Part shown: positions 54,895 through 64,000 of the stretch, in pieces
Layout of the letters: each line of letters begins with the position of its first letter
Numbering within the stretch: the first letter of the stretch is position 1
Origin: Sphingobium chungbukense
GTDB lineage: Bacteria; Pseudomonadota; Alphaproteobacteria; Sphingomonadales; Sphingomonadaceae
Direction of reading: 5' to 3'
Assembly (NCBI RefSeq): GCF_001005725.1
Contig: NZ_LBIC01000005.1
Coordinates: 50,001 to 114,000, forward strand
DNA: 64,000 bases
The notes under the pieces: model-generated
What the model was told of the DNA's origin: nothing
The model's database searches: none
The model's input: the letters and a program-made list of their open reading frames with translations, nothing else
Program-made: the position numbers and the translations under genes

Positions 54895-54911
54895 TTGGCG
54901 GTAACAATTAG

Positions 54912-55311
54912 GTCGAGAGTCCCGTTGCTCTGGGGATTTCATCGGAATTAACGCGCTTTACAGGATCGTGTTGTGGCATCGGGCGCCAGACGGCGTTCGA
55001 GGGCATGGCCGATGGGCGGACGGGATATGTGCGATGATCCTGCTGAACCCCCGCACTGGAAGACGCCAAGCCGGCAAGCGGGCAAAGTGCCCAATCCTAT
55101 TTTGATGGAGATTGTTGCTCCGTGGCCAGGCGGCAACATCGGAATAGTCCAGCTTGGAAATATAGGTTGGCCTCGCCGTGAAGACATGGCTGATTATGCC
55201 TGTGCAAAAATGCAACATATCGATTGATTGATCGCTCATACCCTAATCGGGGGATGCGAACGACTGCTCGACCCGACTAACCCTGCCGCATATTTGTCGG
55301 GAGGGAATATC
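54912..55311. other. Intergenic region before the autotransporter
   Basis: Four hundred bases without a supported gene. Short frames on both strands have no ribosome-binding site or family resemblance. The autotransporter promoter is presumably near its 3' end, but I see no clear -35/-10 pair. Confidence 0.5.
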
Positions 55312-58300
55312 ATGATCGGGCGGAAGTCTACGCGTTCACCTATTCGTCTGGGGCTTGGTATTGGCGTGAGCGTGCTGGCGCTCGGCGCCGGCAGTTCCTT
55401 CGCGCAGCAGGCCCCGACAACGACCTGTCCGGATGGGAGTGCGGGTCCGCTCTGTATCATCAGCAATACCGGCTCGATCGGGCCGATCACCGGAACGCTG
55501 GGCACCGCCACCGTGGTGAACAACAGCGGAACCATTGCGGGGGACCCGGCCATCCGCGCCGGTCTGGCAGTCATATTGTCGGTGAACAACGCAGCGGGCG
55601 GCGTGATCGATGGGGGGACGAGCGCCATCATCGCACCCGCAAGGACCGGTATTCCCTTGCTCAGCTTCAACGTGACAAATGCCGGCACGATCAATGGCGA
55701 TGTTTCCTATGTCGAGCCCACCCCTGTATCGCCCCAGTCGCCGCTGGCGGGCGCGCTCTATTATTATATTTCGGACGGCGGCACGCTGAACGGCAACCTG
55801 CAACTCGGCACCGCATTCAGCACCGCCAATTTCATCCAGCGGGGCGAGGATGACGGCGTCACCGGAACCCTATCGGCCGGCGGCGGCATCGACATCTATA
55901 CCCGCAGCTACAGCCAGTCGCAGTCGCTGGAATTGGGTGCTCGGGCCTTGCCGGCCACGTTCGAGATCGAGGGTTTCGAGGCGCGGGGCGATGCGACCAC
56001 GCTGACATTGACCGGGCAGGGCACGACGATCACCCTCATGGGCAACGGCAATGTCGTGAACGGCGGCACGATCAACCTCCTCAACACTGCGGGCCTGTAT
56101 CCGCCCGGCGTGACCGTCGTCCCGGCTGCGATCAGCTACTACCAACAACGTTTCGCGACTTTCCAGCGCGCCAATGTGCAGCCCGGCACCGTTCCGCTTT
56201 ATACGCCGACCTATGGCGATGCCCTGACCAGCTTCACCAATGAAGGGACGATCAACGGCGACATAAGGATCGCGGCCGCGACCTTCGTCAACAATGACGA
56301 GATCAACCTGGCGACGAGCGGAATGGGATCGGTCATCACGACCTCCGCGGGCGAGGATTTCGTCTTCCGCAACGCCGGCACCATCGAGATGGACTTCAAC
56401 GGCGCGCGTCCAGCCTTCGCCAATATCGAACGCGAATTCGACGAGGGCGTGAACGCGGCCATCCGTATCCGCCAGGCGTTGGAAACCACTGAACTGGCGG
56501 ATGCGAAAATCGAGAATAGCGGCAGCATCATCGGCGGCCTGGATGCCAACGTGGCGGCGCGGGTCTTCTCCTTCACCAACAGCGGTTCGATCGCCGGGAT
56601 TGATGCCAACGGACATTTCCAGCGCGGCCTGACGCTGAAGGTGGGCGAGCTGGACCTCGTGCTGCCCAACGCCAATGACGAATTCAACGCCGATGCCGCG
56701 ACGATCGTCAACAGCGCGAGCGGCGAAATCCTGGACGGCTTCTACGCCGGCGTCGCGGCACAGAATCTGAGCTTCGCCAATCATGGCCGCATCGCGGCTT
56801 CGGCGCGGGAAGGCGGCACTGCGCTGTACATCGAAACCGGCCTTTTGCAGGATGACGGGCCGGAGGACGAGGATATCATCCGTATCCCCGCTGAAAATTT
56901 CGCGTTCACCAACACAGGCGCGATCGACGGCGCCGCCGAGGTGGAAATCGGGAACCGGGTGGCGACATTCGACAATAGCGGCACCGTGACACGAACCGAG
57001 CTTCCCATCGAGCCGGGCAATGTTCCATTCTTCGGCGGCGTTGCCGCGTTCGACATCGAATCGGATACGGACGTCAGCCAAAGCCTGACCTTCAACAATA
57101 GCGGCAGCATCATCGGCCAGGACCGGGGCGGATCGGGCCTTCTCATCGAGATCGAAGCGGGCGACGGCGATGAGCCGGGTACTCCGTTGGCGGACTCGAC
57201 TGTGCGCCTGGTCAACAGTGGCACGATCAAGGCGACCGGAGGCGCCACCGGCTTCCCGATGGGAATATTGAACCCCGGCAGCACCGAATTCTTCGTCAAC
57301 CAGATCGCCGCCGTCGGGATCGACCAGGAAAGCAGCGGCGCAGGTACGGTCACCATCGAAAACCGCGAAGGCGGCCTGATAGAGGTATCGGGCTTCGCCA
57401 GCATGATCATCCCTACGCCTCCCACGGGACTGTTGGCATATAATGCCATTCCCAACGCCGTCGACGGCGGCATGGCGACCGCGATCGGCGTGTCCGCGAA
57501 GACCGTCAATATCGTCAACGCGGGCACCATCCGGGGCGGCGCGGGCAGCGATTATTCGGCCAATCCCGGCATCGTCGTCGACAATGCGATCGGCCAGCCC
57601 AACCGCTATCTTGCCGGCGCGATCCATACGAGCGGTGATCAGCTTGATGACGACAGCGGCTTCCTGCCCTCGACCGACCATGTGACGAACACCGCGACGG
57701 GCGTGATCATCGGGTCGATTGACCTCAATGCCGGCGATGACCGCATCGACAATGCCGGCCGGATCACCGGCGACATCTACATGCGTGAAGGCAATGACAC
57801 CATCGTCAACGCAGGCACCATCACCGGAACGGTGCGGATGGGCGATGGCGATGACAGCTTCACCCATCTCCTCGCTTCGGCGGTGTTGAACGGAACGGTC
57901 GACGGCGGCGCAGGGGAAGACACGCTTTCGTTCGACATCACCGGAACGACCTACACCGGTTCGATCGATCCGGCCCTCCGTCAGCTGTTCACCAATTTCG
58001 AGATCGAGAAGATCATCGGCACGGGTCAGGTCGTGGTCCAGCAGACGGTTCAGGTATCCAGCGGTGGCCCGCTCAACCTGACCCAGGGATCGAGCATCGT
58101 CGTGGCCCCGGGCGAAACAGCCATCAGCGGCGGAAGTGAAAGCGTCACGATCGCAAACAGTGGCGAAGTGATCGGCAATGTCGATCTGGGTGCAGGCGAC
58201 AATGTCTTCAGCAATGCGAGCGGTGGCTCCGTCACCGGAAACATCATCACCGGTCCCGGCAACAACAGCATCAGCAACCAGGGTGGCACGATCAATGGCA

Positions 58301-60102
58301 ATATCCTCGCCGGAAGCGGCGCGGACAGTCTGACCAACACGGGTGCGATCTCCGGCAATGTCGATCTGGGCGCAGGCGCCGACACGGTGACGATCGGCAC
58401 GGGCGGCAGCTTCGGCGGCACGGTGGCCGCGGGCGGGGGATCCGATACGCTCGCCTTCAATACGGGCAGCACCTATGAATCGCAGACCACGATCAACGGG
58501 TCCAACTTCACCGGCTTTGAAGAAGTGAACAACGCCGCGGGCGTGAACAGCTTCACCGGCGATCTCGACGTCAACCAGGTCAATGTCACCGGTGGCCGCC
58601 TGATCGGTCTGGCCGGATCGACCCTGACCGGATCGGTCGACGTGGCGAGCGGCGGCACCTTCGGCACCGCCGGAACGGTCAGCGGCAACGTCACGATCGG
58701 CAATGGCGGCACGCTGTCGCCCGGCGCTTCGCCCGCGATCATGACGATCAACGGCAATCTCGCGATCGGCAACGGCACCACCACGACCTTCGAGTTCGTG
58801 CCCGTGGGCCAGAGCGACCAGATCATCGTCAATGGCGGATCGGTGGCGATCGGCGACAATACGGTGCTGAACCTGACCGGCTCGCTCACCCCCGGCGCAT
58901 CGCGCGACCTCATCATCGTCAACGGCGGCGGCACGATCACTGGCGAGTTCGACATCGTCAACCGCGATCCCGGCATCGTCGGTGTGCTGCGTTACAATGC
59001 ATCGAGGCTGCAACTGCTCGGTACTTTCGTGGCGCCCGCGGGCACCAACGTTCAGGCCAACGCCGCGATCAATTATGTCAACGGCCTGTTGGTCGCCGGC
59101 ACCGCCGGCACGGCGCTGATCAATGCCGTGCCCACATTGCTCAGCGGCAGCACGGCAAATGCGGCGGCCTTCGGCCAGCTTACAGCGGAAGCTTATGCCA
59201 GCGCCTCGCAGCTCGGTGTGGAACAGGGACTGGCCATTGCGAAGGCCGGCCGCTCCGGCCTCGCCGCAACCCGGCGCGACACGGCGGGCCCGTTCACCTT
59301 TGCGCAGAGCCTGGGGAACTGGCGCACGCTGAAGGGCAATGCGGTCCTGGGTAGTTCCACGGCCAAGAGCCACAGCTATGGCGTGCTGGGCGGCATCGGC
59401 TTTGGTTCGGCGGCGGCATCGGTCGGTGGGTTCGTCGGCTATGTCGACAGCCGTCAGACCGTCAAGGCGCTGGGCGCGCGTACCGATGCGGACGGCGTGG
59501 TTGCCGGTCTGACCGGTCGCGTCACCAGCGGCGGTTTCGACGCGGCGGTGACGATGGCCTACGACTGGAGCGAGGGCAGCACCCGCCGCGCCGTTCCAGG
59601 CGCGACGGTCGCATCGAACGACTATCGCCTGCGCAGCCTCGTGCTGGACGGTTCGGTCGGCTACAGCTTCCCCATGGGTAGCTGGGCGGTTCGGCCGGAA
59701 GTCGGCATCACCCACGTCTCGACCCGCCGTGGACGCGCCACTGAAACCGGCAGCGCCGCCCTCGCACTCGCCATCGATCGCGCCAAGACCCATGCCACCT
59801 TCATCGACGGCGGCCTCAAGTTCGAGGGCGGCGTCGGCGAGGGCGACCGTTTCCATCCCTGGGCACAGGCCGGCGTGCGTCACCAGCTTGAGGGCGAGCT
59901 TTCCGCCGCCAGTGCCGGGTTCGTCGGCAATGCCGAACGCTTCACGGTCTTGGGCGCCGGCCGCAAGGAGACGATGGCGACCGCCGGTGCCGGCGCGCGC
60001 TACGATGTGGCTCCGGGCTTCAGCCTCTACGGCGCCTATCAGGGTGAGTTCGGCGGCACGCGCAGCCATAATGTCAACCTGGGCGTCCGTTTCGATTTCT
60101 GA
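55312..60102 (+). CDS. Autotransporter with a repetitive beta-helical passenger
   Basis: About 1,596 residues. An extended signal peptide (RSPIRLGLGIGVSVLALGAGSSFA) precedes a passenger (about 30-1290) made of short repeats of the type NSGTI-GN-DLGAGDD and GAGDNVFSNASGGSVTGNI, typical of a right-handed beta-helix. An Ala/Gly-rich junction and a C-terminal beta-barrel (about 1330-1596) follow, ending in the aromatic-terminated VRFDF. Type Va secretion places the passenger at the cell surface, for adhesion or biofilm. ATG 55312 has GGGAGGG upstream; the frame is open from 55228 without support. The passenger lacks an obvious catalytic motif. It appears to be a single-gene unit. Confidence 0.9.
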   Translation: MIGRKSTRSPIRLGLGIGVSVLALGAGSSFAQQAPTTTCPDGSAGPLCIISNTGSIGPITGTLGTATVVNNSGTIAGDPAIRAGLAVILSVNNAAGGVIDGGTSAIIAPARTGIPLLSFNVTNAGTINGDVSYVEPTPVSPQSPLAGALYYYISDGGTLNGNLQLGTAFSTANFIQRGEDDGVTGTLSAGGGIDIYTRSYSQSQSLELGARALPATFEIEGFEARGDATTLTLTGQGTTITLMGNGNVVNGGTINLLNTAGLYPPGVTVVPAAISYYQQRFATFQRANVQPGTVPLYTPTYGDALTSFTNEGTINGDIRIAAATFVNNDEINLATSGMGSVITTSAGEDFVFRNAGTIEMDFNGARPAFANIEREFDEGVNAAIRIRQALETTELADAKIENSGSIIGGLDANVAARVFSFTNSGSIAGIDANGHFQRGLTLKVGELDLVLPNANDEFNADAATIVNSASGEILDGFYAGVAAQNLSFANHGRIAASAREGGTALYIETGLLQDDGPEDEDIIRIPAENFAFTNTGAIDGAAEVEIGNRVATFDNSGTVTRTELPIEPGNVPFFGGVAAFDIESDTDVSQSLTFNNSGSIIGQDRGGSGLLIEIEAGDGDEPGTPLADSTVRLVNSGTIKATGGATGFPMGILNPGSTEFFVNQIAAVGIDQESSGAGTVTIENREGGLIEVSGFASMIIPTPPTGLLAYNAIPNAVDGGMATAIGVSAKTVNIVNAGTIRGGAGSDYSANPGIVVDNAIGQPNRYLAGAIHTSGDQLDDDSGFLPSTDHVTNTATGVIIGSIDLNAGDDRIDNAGRITGDIYMREGNDTIVNAGTITGTVRMGDGDDSFTHLLASAVLNGTVDGGAGEDTLSFDITGTTYTGSIDPALRQLFTNFEIEKIIGTGQVVVQQTVQVSSGGPLNLTQGSSIVVAPGETAISGGSESVTIANSGEVIGNVDLGAGDNVFSNASGGSVTGNIITGPGNNSISNQGGTINGNILAGSGADSLTNTGAISGNVDLGAGADTVTIGTGGSFGGTVAAGGGSDTLAFNTGSTYESQTTINGSNFTGFEEVNNAAGVNSFTGDLDVNQVNVTGGRLIGLAGSTLTGSVDVASGGTFGTAGTVSGNVTIGNGGTLSPGASPAIMTINGNLAIGNGTTTTFEFVPVGQSDQIIVNGGSVAIGDNTVLNLTGSLTPGASRDLIIVNGGGTITGEFDIVNRDPGIVGVLRYNASRLQLLGTFVAPAGTNVQANAAINYVNGLLVAGTAGTALINAVPTLLSGSTANAAAFGQLTAEAYASASQLGVEQGLAIAKAGRSGLAATRRDTAGPFTFAQSLGNWRTLKGNAVLGSSTAKSHSYGVLGGIGFGSAAASVGGFVGYVDSRQTVKALGARTDADGVVAGLTGRVTSGGFDAAVTMAYDWSEGSTRRAVPGATVASNDYRLRSLVLDGSVGYSFPMGSWAVRPEVGITHVSTRRGRATETGSAALALAIDRAKTHATFIDGGLKFEGGVGEGDRFHPWAQAGVRHQLEGELSAASAGFVGNAERFTVLGAGRKETMATAGAGARYDVAPGFSLYGAYQGEFGGTRSHNVNLGVRFDF

Positions 60103-60136
60103 CGCATCGGAGCGCGTCGGGGGCGTCACCCAAATC

Positions 60137-60170
60137 CACAGGGGGCGCCGGTCGCAAGGCCGGCACCCCT
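60137..60170. terminator. Hairpin after the autotransporter
   Basis: GGGGCGCCGG and CCGGCACCCC pair with one G-T wobble around TCGCAAGG. There is no T-run, so it is a weak terminator candidate for the autotransporter and the convergent glutamate dehydrogenase gene. Confidence 0.45.
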
Positions 60171-60256
60171 GATCCCCTTCCGCAACGCGCCGGTATTCCC
60201 CGCCACACACGGCGGTGTCCGGCCCCTGCGATCCGGCAGGCGCCGAGCCTCGATCG

Positions 60257-61621
<1,365 letters not shown>

Positions 61622-61679
61622 TCAGTTATTTTATTGTGTGAAAACATGCGGGTAAGCGGGCGGATGATGATCGCTCTGC

Positions 61680-62090
61680 CTAGGATCGCGGCGGCTGCGT
61701 AACCTTCAAAATGGCGAGAGGTCGCTCGCGTCCGTCGCGGTCGGGCCAAAGGATCACATCGCCCGCGCTCAAGCCTATCAGACCGGCGCCCACGGGCGTG
61801 AGGATCGAAATGCGTCCTTTCGATATATCGGCTTCTCCGGGATAGACCAGTTGCACCGTACGGCTGGCGCCGCTCGCCGCGTCCTCGAATTCGATCATCG
61901 AATGCATGGTAATGATATCGCCGGGAGCCTGGTCGGCCCTGCATATCGAGGCCCGGGCAATTTCATCGAGCAGCAATTCTCCCGCCTGCTTCGCTGGGCC
62001 GGAGGCATTCAGGGCAATGTCGGTGAGCCTTTCGGCTTCGGTGTCGATGAGGCGAACGGGAGGGCGTTTTGTCTTGAGGCGGCTGGCCAT
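61680..62090 (-). CDS. Rnk/GreA C-terminal domain protein (nucleoside diphosphate kinase regulator-like)
   Basis: A 136-residue protein. A short helical N-terminus (RLTDIALNASGPAKQAGELLLDEIARASI) precedes the GreA/GreB C-terminal FKBP-like domain (DIITMHSMIEFEDAASG, LVYPGEADISKGRISILTPVGAGLIGLSAGD). That is the layout of Rnk, which binds RNA polymerase near its secondary channel but lacks the long coiled coil of GreA. It precedes gdhA by 73 bases on the same strand and may be co-transcribed. Confidence 0.88.
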   Translation of the reverse strand: MASRLKTKRPPVRLIDTEAERLTDIALNASGPAKQAGELLLDEIARASICRADQAPGDIITMHSMIEFEDAASGASRTVQLVYPGEADISKGRISILTPVGAGLIGLSAGDVILWPDRDGRERPLAILKVTQPPRS

Positions 62091-62463
62091 GGCGCTGACT
62101 TTCGATCGTGAGGGGGCGCCTGCCCCTCAAGGCGGCGACCATCATGTGTCGATTTGCCCCGAGTCCGGGGCAAGTGCGCCGAGACCCGGGGCTATATGCC
62201 CGCGAGAAGCTGCCCTCCGTGATGGCGAAAGCGCGCAAAGTTGACCCGAAAGTTCATGCCGGCACTTTGGCAGGCGAAGTCGTGCGAGTCAAACGCCGCC
62301 AGTTTCGCCTGCCTTCGATGGTTCATGCGAGATGATGCCGGCGGAGGTCAGAAGCCGGCCATTTCCGCTTTCTCGACCGCGCCCAGGTGCGGCGAAGCAA
62401 CAGAGGCGCGGGCCTGCGCCGCGACGTGGCCACCGGGGCCATCGTCAACGCCGCGGGACCACC

Positions 62464-62539
62464 CTAGTGACCCGAATCTGAAGTTCGTCACATTGTCGGG
62501 CAGGCGTTGAACGAACTTCAGATTCATCAGGGTCACTAG
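62464..62539. repeat. 76-bp inverted repeat
   Basis: The ends CTAGTGACCC and GGGTCACTAG are perfectly complementary. Inner arms AATCTGAAGTTCGT and ACGAACTTCAGATT are also perfectly complementary, around a 22-base loop, with a small asymmetric bulge (G versus CATCA) between the two arm pairs. It could be a MITE-like or REP-like element; no transposase is attached. Confidence 0.65.
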
Positions 62540-62557
62540 CAAATATATGATTCTACT

Positions 62558-62625
62558 GTGGTTTATGGATTTGAAATACGCTCCCCACCTGGCCGCTATA
62601 AGGAGGCGTATTTCAAATCCACCAC
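62558..62625. repeat. 68-bp hairpin repeat downstream of the sulfatase gene
   Basis: Outer ends GTGGT/ACCAC and the perfect 15-bp arms GGATTTGAAATACGC and GCGTATTTCAAATCC flank a 24-base loop. It lies 16 bases beyond the sulfatase stop and could also serve to stabilise or end that transcript. Confidence 0.6.
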
Positions 62626-62640
62626 ACTAGCGCATGACAT

Positions 62641-64000
62641 TCATTTCTCCGCAGCCGGAGCTGCGGGGACGACGACGCCCTTTTCCCTGGCGTAGCTGTC
62701 CCAATCGGCGATCAGTTCCCGCAGCTTTGTCGGTTCGCTTGTCGCCAGATCGTGCGCCTCGGCAGGGTCCTTGGCGACGTTGAACAACTGCCATGTGCCA
62801 GTGCCAAAGCCACCGCGCGGATAGGTGCTGCCGGACTTCGGCAGGTAGACCGCCTTCCAGTCGCCCTTGCGCAGGGCGCGACGATAGAACAGCTCCGTTC
62901 CGACGGGTTCGGTCGGCTGGCGCAGGTTGGTTTGGCTGGCGGTCAGCACGGGCACAAGGCTATGCCCCTGCATGGCCAGGATGGGCCGCCCTGCGAAGCT
63001 GGCGGGCTGTGTCTGTCCTGCGAGGTCGAGCAGCGTGGGCGCCACATCCGTGACGCTGAGGAATGCGTTGGCGATCCGTCCGCCGGCGACATGCGGCCCG
63101 GCGGCAAAAGCGGTCACGCGCGTGCCGCCTTCGGTCGGATAGCCCTTCACCAGCCAGGATGGCGAGCTGTTCGCCTGGGCCCAGCCGGGGCCATAGCCGA
63201 CGTAGGAGGTGGCCGCGCCGATATTCCCGAGGCTGTTGTCGATGCCCAGCTTCGCCGCGCCCTCAGGCTTCGACGCGGCCTGGAACGGCGCGTCGATCAC
63301 ATTGCCTTCCGGTCCATTGTCGGCGAGGAAGATGATGACCGTGTCGTCATATCTGCCCAGGCGCTTGAGGGTCGCGACGACCCGGCCGACATTCTGGTCC
63401 ATGCGGTCGACCATCGCGGCATAGACTTCCATCTTGCGCGCCTCCACCGCTTTTTCCTCCGGGCTGAGCGAGGCCCACGGCTTTACATTCTGAAACGCGT
63501 GCGGTGTCAGATCGGCGGGCACCAGGCCGAGCTCCTTCTGGCGTTTCAACCGTGCATCGCGCAGCGCCTCGTACCCCGCATCATAGCGGCCCTTATATCT
63601 GGCGATGTCTTCCGCCGGCGCCTGTATCGGCCAGTGCGGCGTCGAATAGGGCAGATAGGCGAAGAAGGGGCGTTTGTCCTTCCTGCCCTCCTCCAGGAAG
63701 CCGATCAGCCGATCCGTGAAGTAATCGGCCGAAAAGCGCCCCTTGGGATAGGAGACGATCTTGCCGTTGTCGCGATAGGTCGGCGCGGCATCGATCGCCC
63801 TCCACGCCTTATTCTGGTCCGCGCCGAAATGATTGCCAAGGCCCTGGAGCAGAGCGTAGGACCGCTCAAAACCCCGCGCCGCCGGGCCGCGTTCGGAGGT
63901 GAGGCCCAGATGCCACTTCCCCGCCATCAGCGTGCGATAACCACCCTGATGCAAGAGTTCGGCGATGGAGGCGACCCGATCGTTGAGATAGCCTTCATAG
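62641..64000 (-). CDS. Arylsulfatase-family hydrolase (partial, 5' end outside window)
   Basis: About 453 C-terminal residues are visible: YEGYLNDRVASIAELLHQGG, AGKWHLGL, the conserved PFFAYLPYSTPHWPIQAP, DRMDQNVGRVV, DTVIIFLADNGPEGN (metal Asp-Asn) and EGGTRVTAFAAGP. The enzyme hydrolyses sulfate esters using a formylglycine made from the Cys/Ser-x-Pro-x-Arg motif, which lies beyond 64000 and cannot be checked. The chain ends in an Ala-rich VVVPAAPAAEK. It is a typical periplasmic polysaccharide or aryl-sulfate sulfatase; the substrate is unknown. Confidence 0.9.
   Translation of the reverse strand, partial: YEGYLNDRVASIAELLHQGGYRTLMAGKWHLGLTSERGPAARGFERSYALLQGLGNHFGADQNKAWRAIDAAPTYRDNGKIVSYPKGRFSADYFTDRLIGFLEEGRKDKRPFFAYLPYSTPHWPIQAPAEDIARYKGRYDAGYEALRDARLKRQKELGLVPADLTPHAFQNVKPWASLSPEEKAVEARKMEVYAAMVDRMDQNVGRVVATLKRLGRYDDTVIIFLADNGPEGNVIDAPFQAASKPEGAAKLGIDNSLGNIGAATSYVGYGPGWAQANSSPSWLVKGYPTEGGTRVTAFAAGPHVAGGRIANAFLSVTDVAPTLLDLAGQTQPASFAGRPILAMQGHSLVPVLTASQTNLRQPTEPVGTELFYRRALRKGDWKAVYLPKSGSTYPRGGFGTGTWQLFNVAKDPAEAHDLATSEPTKLRELIADWDSYAREKGVVVPAAPAAEK

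Larger units (their letters stand above)
62091..62640. other. Intergenic region with two hairpin repeats
   Basis: No gene is supported between the Rnk-like gene and the sulfatase. Frames at 62108-62335 and 62241-62510 show no family resemblance. The two palindromic elements at 62464-62539 and 62558-62625 are the only structure I see. Confidence 0.5.

Overview
The window reads as chromosomal DNA of an alphaproteobacterium of the Sphingomonadaceae (Sphingobium/Sphingomonas/Novosphingobium type). Supporting signs are high G+C, the rRNA operon ending 23S-5S-tRNA-fMet, large TonB-dependent receptors with the IVVTAQ-type N-terminal box, a general-stress ECF sigma factor with a GGAAC-N16-TGTT promoter, DUF4139 proteins and a large autotransporter. 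The genus is inferred from family resemblance, not from a search.

Layout. 1-2437: 3' part of a 23S rRNA gene, 5S rRNA and initiator tRNA-Met, followed by about 0.9 kb without a convincing gene. 3327-12281: a one-directional block with a LysR regulator, TonB-dependent receptor, unknown protein, small membrane protein, two MFS transporters and a metal-dependent amidohydrolase. It looks like a sensing, uptake and hydrolysis unit for one unidentified compound. 12282-15700: a scarred segment with a head-to-head junction of two 5'-truncated genes (an SDR dehydrogenase and acetate kinase), a 102-bp palindromic repeat, a higBA toxin-antitoxin pair with a double operator and a broken IS5-type transposase. 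15713-24989: YdcH-like protein, cytochrome c, P-type cation ATPase, then divergently an MBL/beta-CASP hydrolase, flavodoxin-like quinone reductase, AMP/thymidine phosphorylase, PRPP-synthetase paralogue and Zn-alcohol dehydrogenase. This resembles a stress/nucleotide-salvage cluster.

25157-31057: a TonB-dependent receptor divergent from two DUF4139 proteins, the second of which carries a TonB-box-like segment inside the protein. 31262-34714: CoA-transferase subunits A and B, an IclR regulator and a thiolase, with a perfect 15-bp palindrome in the divergent gap. 34884-38623: GntR regulator and the three-gene proton-translocating transhydrogenase operon (pntAA-pntAB-pntB). 38935-40439: a lysozyme-inhibitor-like protein, a candidate small RNA, an EcfG-type sigma factor and a small membrane protein.

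40602-47251 is the most unusual part. It is a minus-strand operon encoding a Sel1-repeat protein, a CHASE-domain hybrid histidine kinase with two receiver domains, a free-standing HPt protein, a receiver domain fused to a complete glutamate dehydrogenase, and a thioredoxin-reductase-like flavoprotein. The four-nucleotide ATGA overlaps and the order suggest a phosphorelay whose final output is a metabolic enzyme instead of a DNA-binding protein. 47525-51751: an Lrp regulator divergent from an AceE-like E1 and a lipoyl E2. 51846-54911: MgtC/DUF4010 membrane protein, CDP-alcohol phosphatidyltransferase and an AIM24/TIGR00266 protein with a 3' frameshift. 55312-60102: a 1,596-residue autotransporter. 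60257-64000: a conventional NADP-type glutamate dehydrogenase, an Rnk/GreA-like protein, two hairpin repeats and a sulfatase running off the window.
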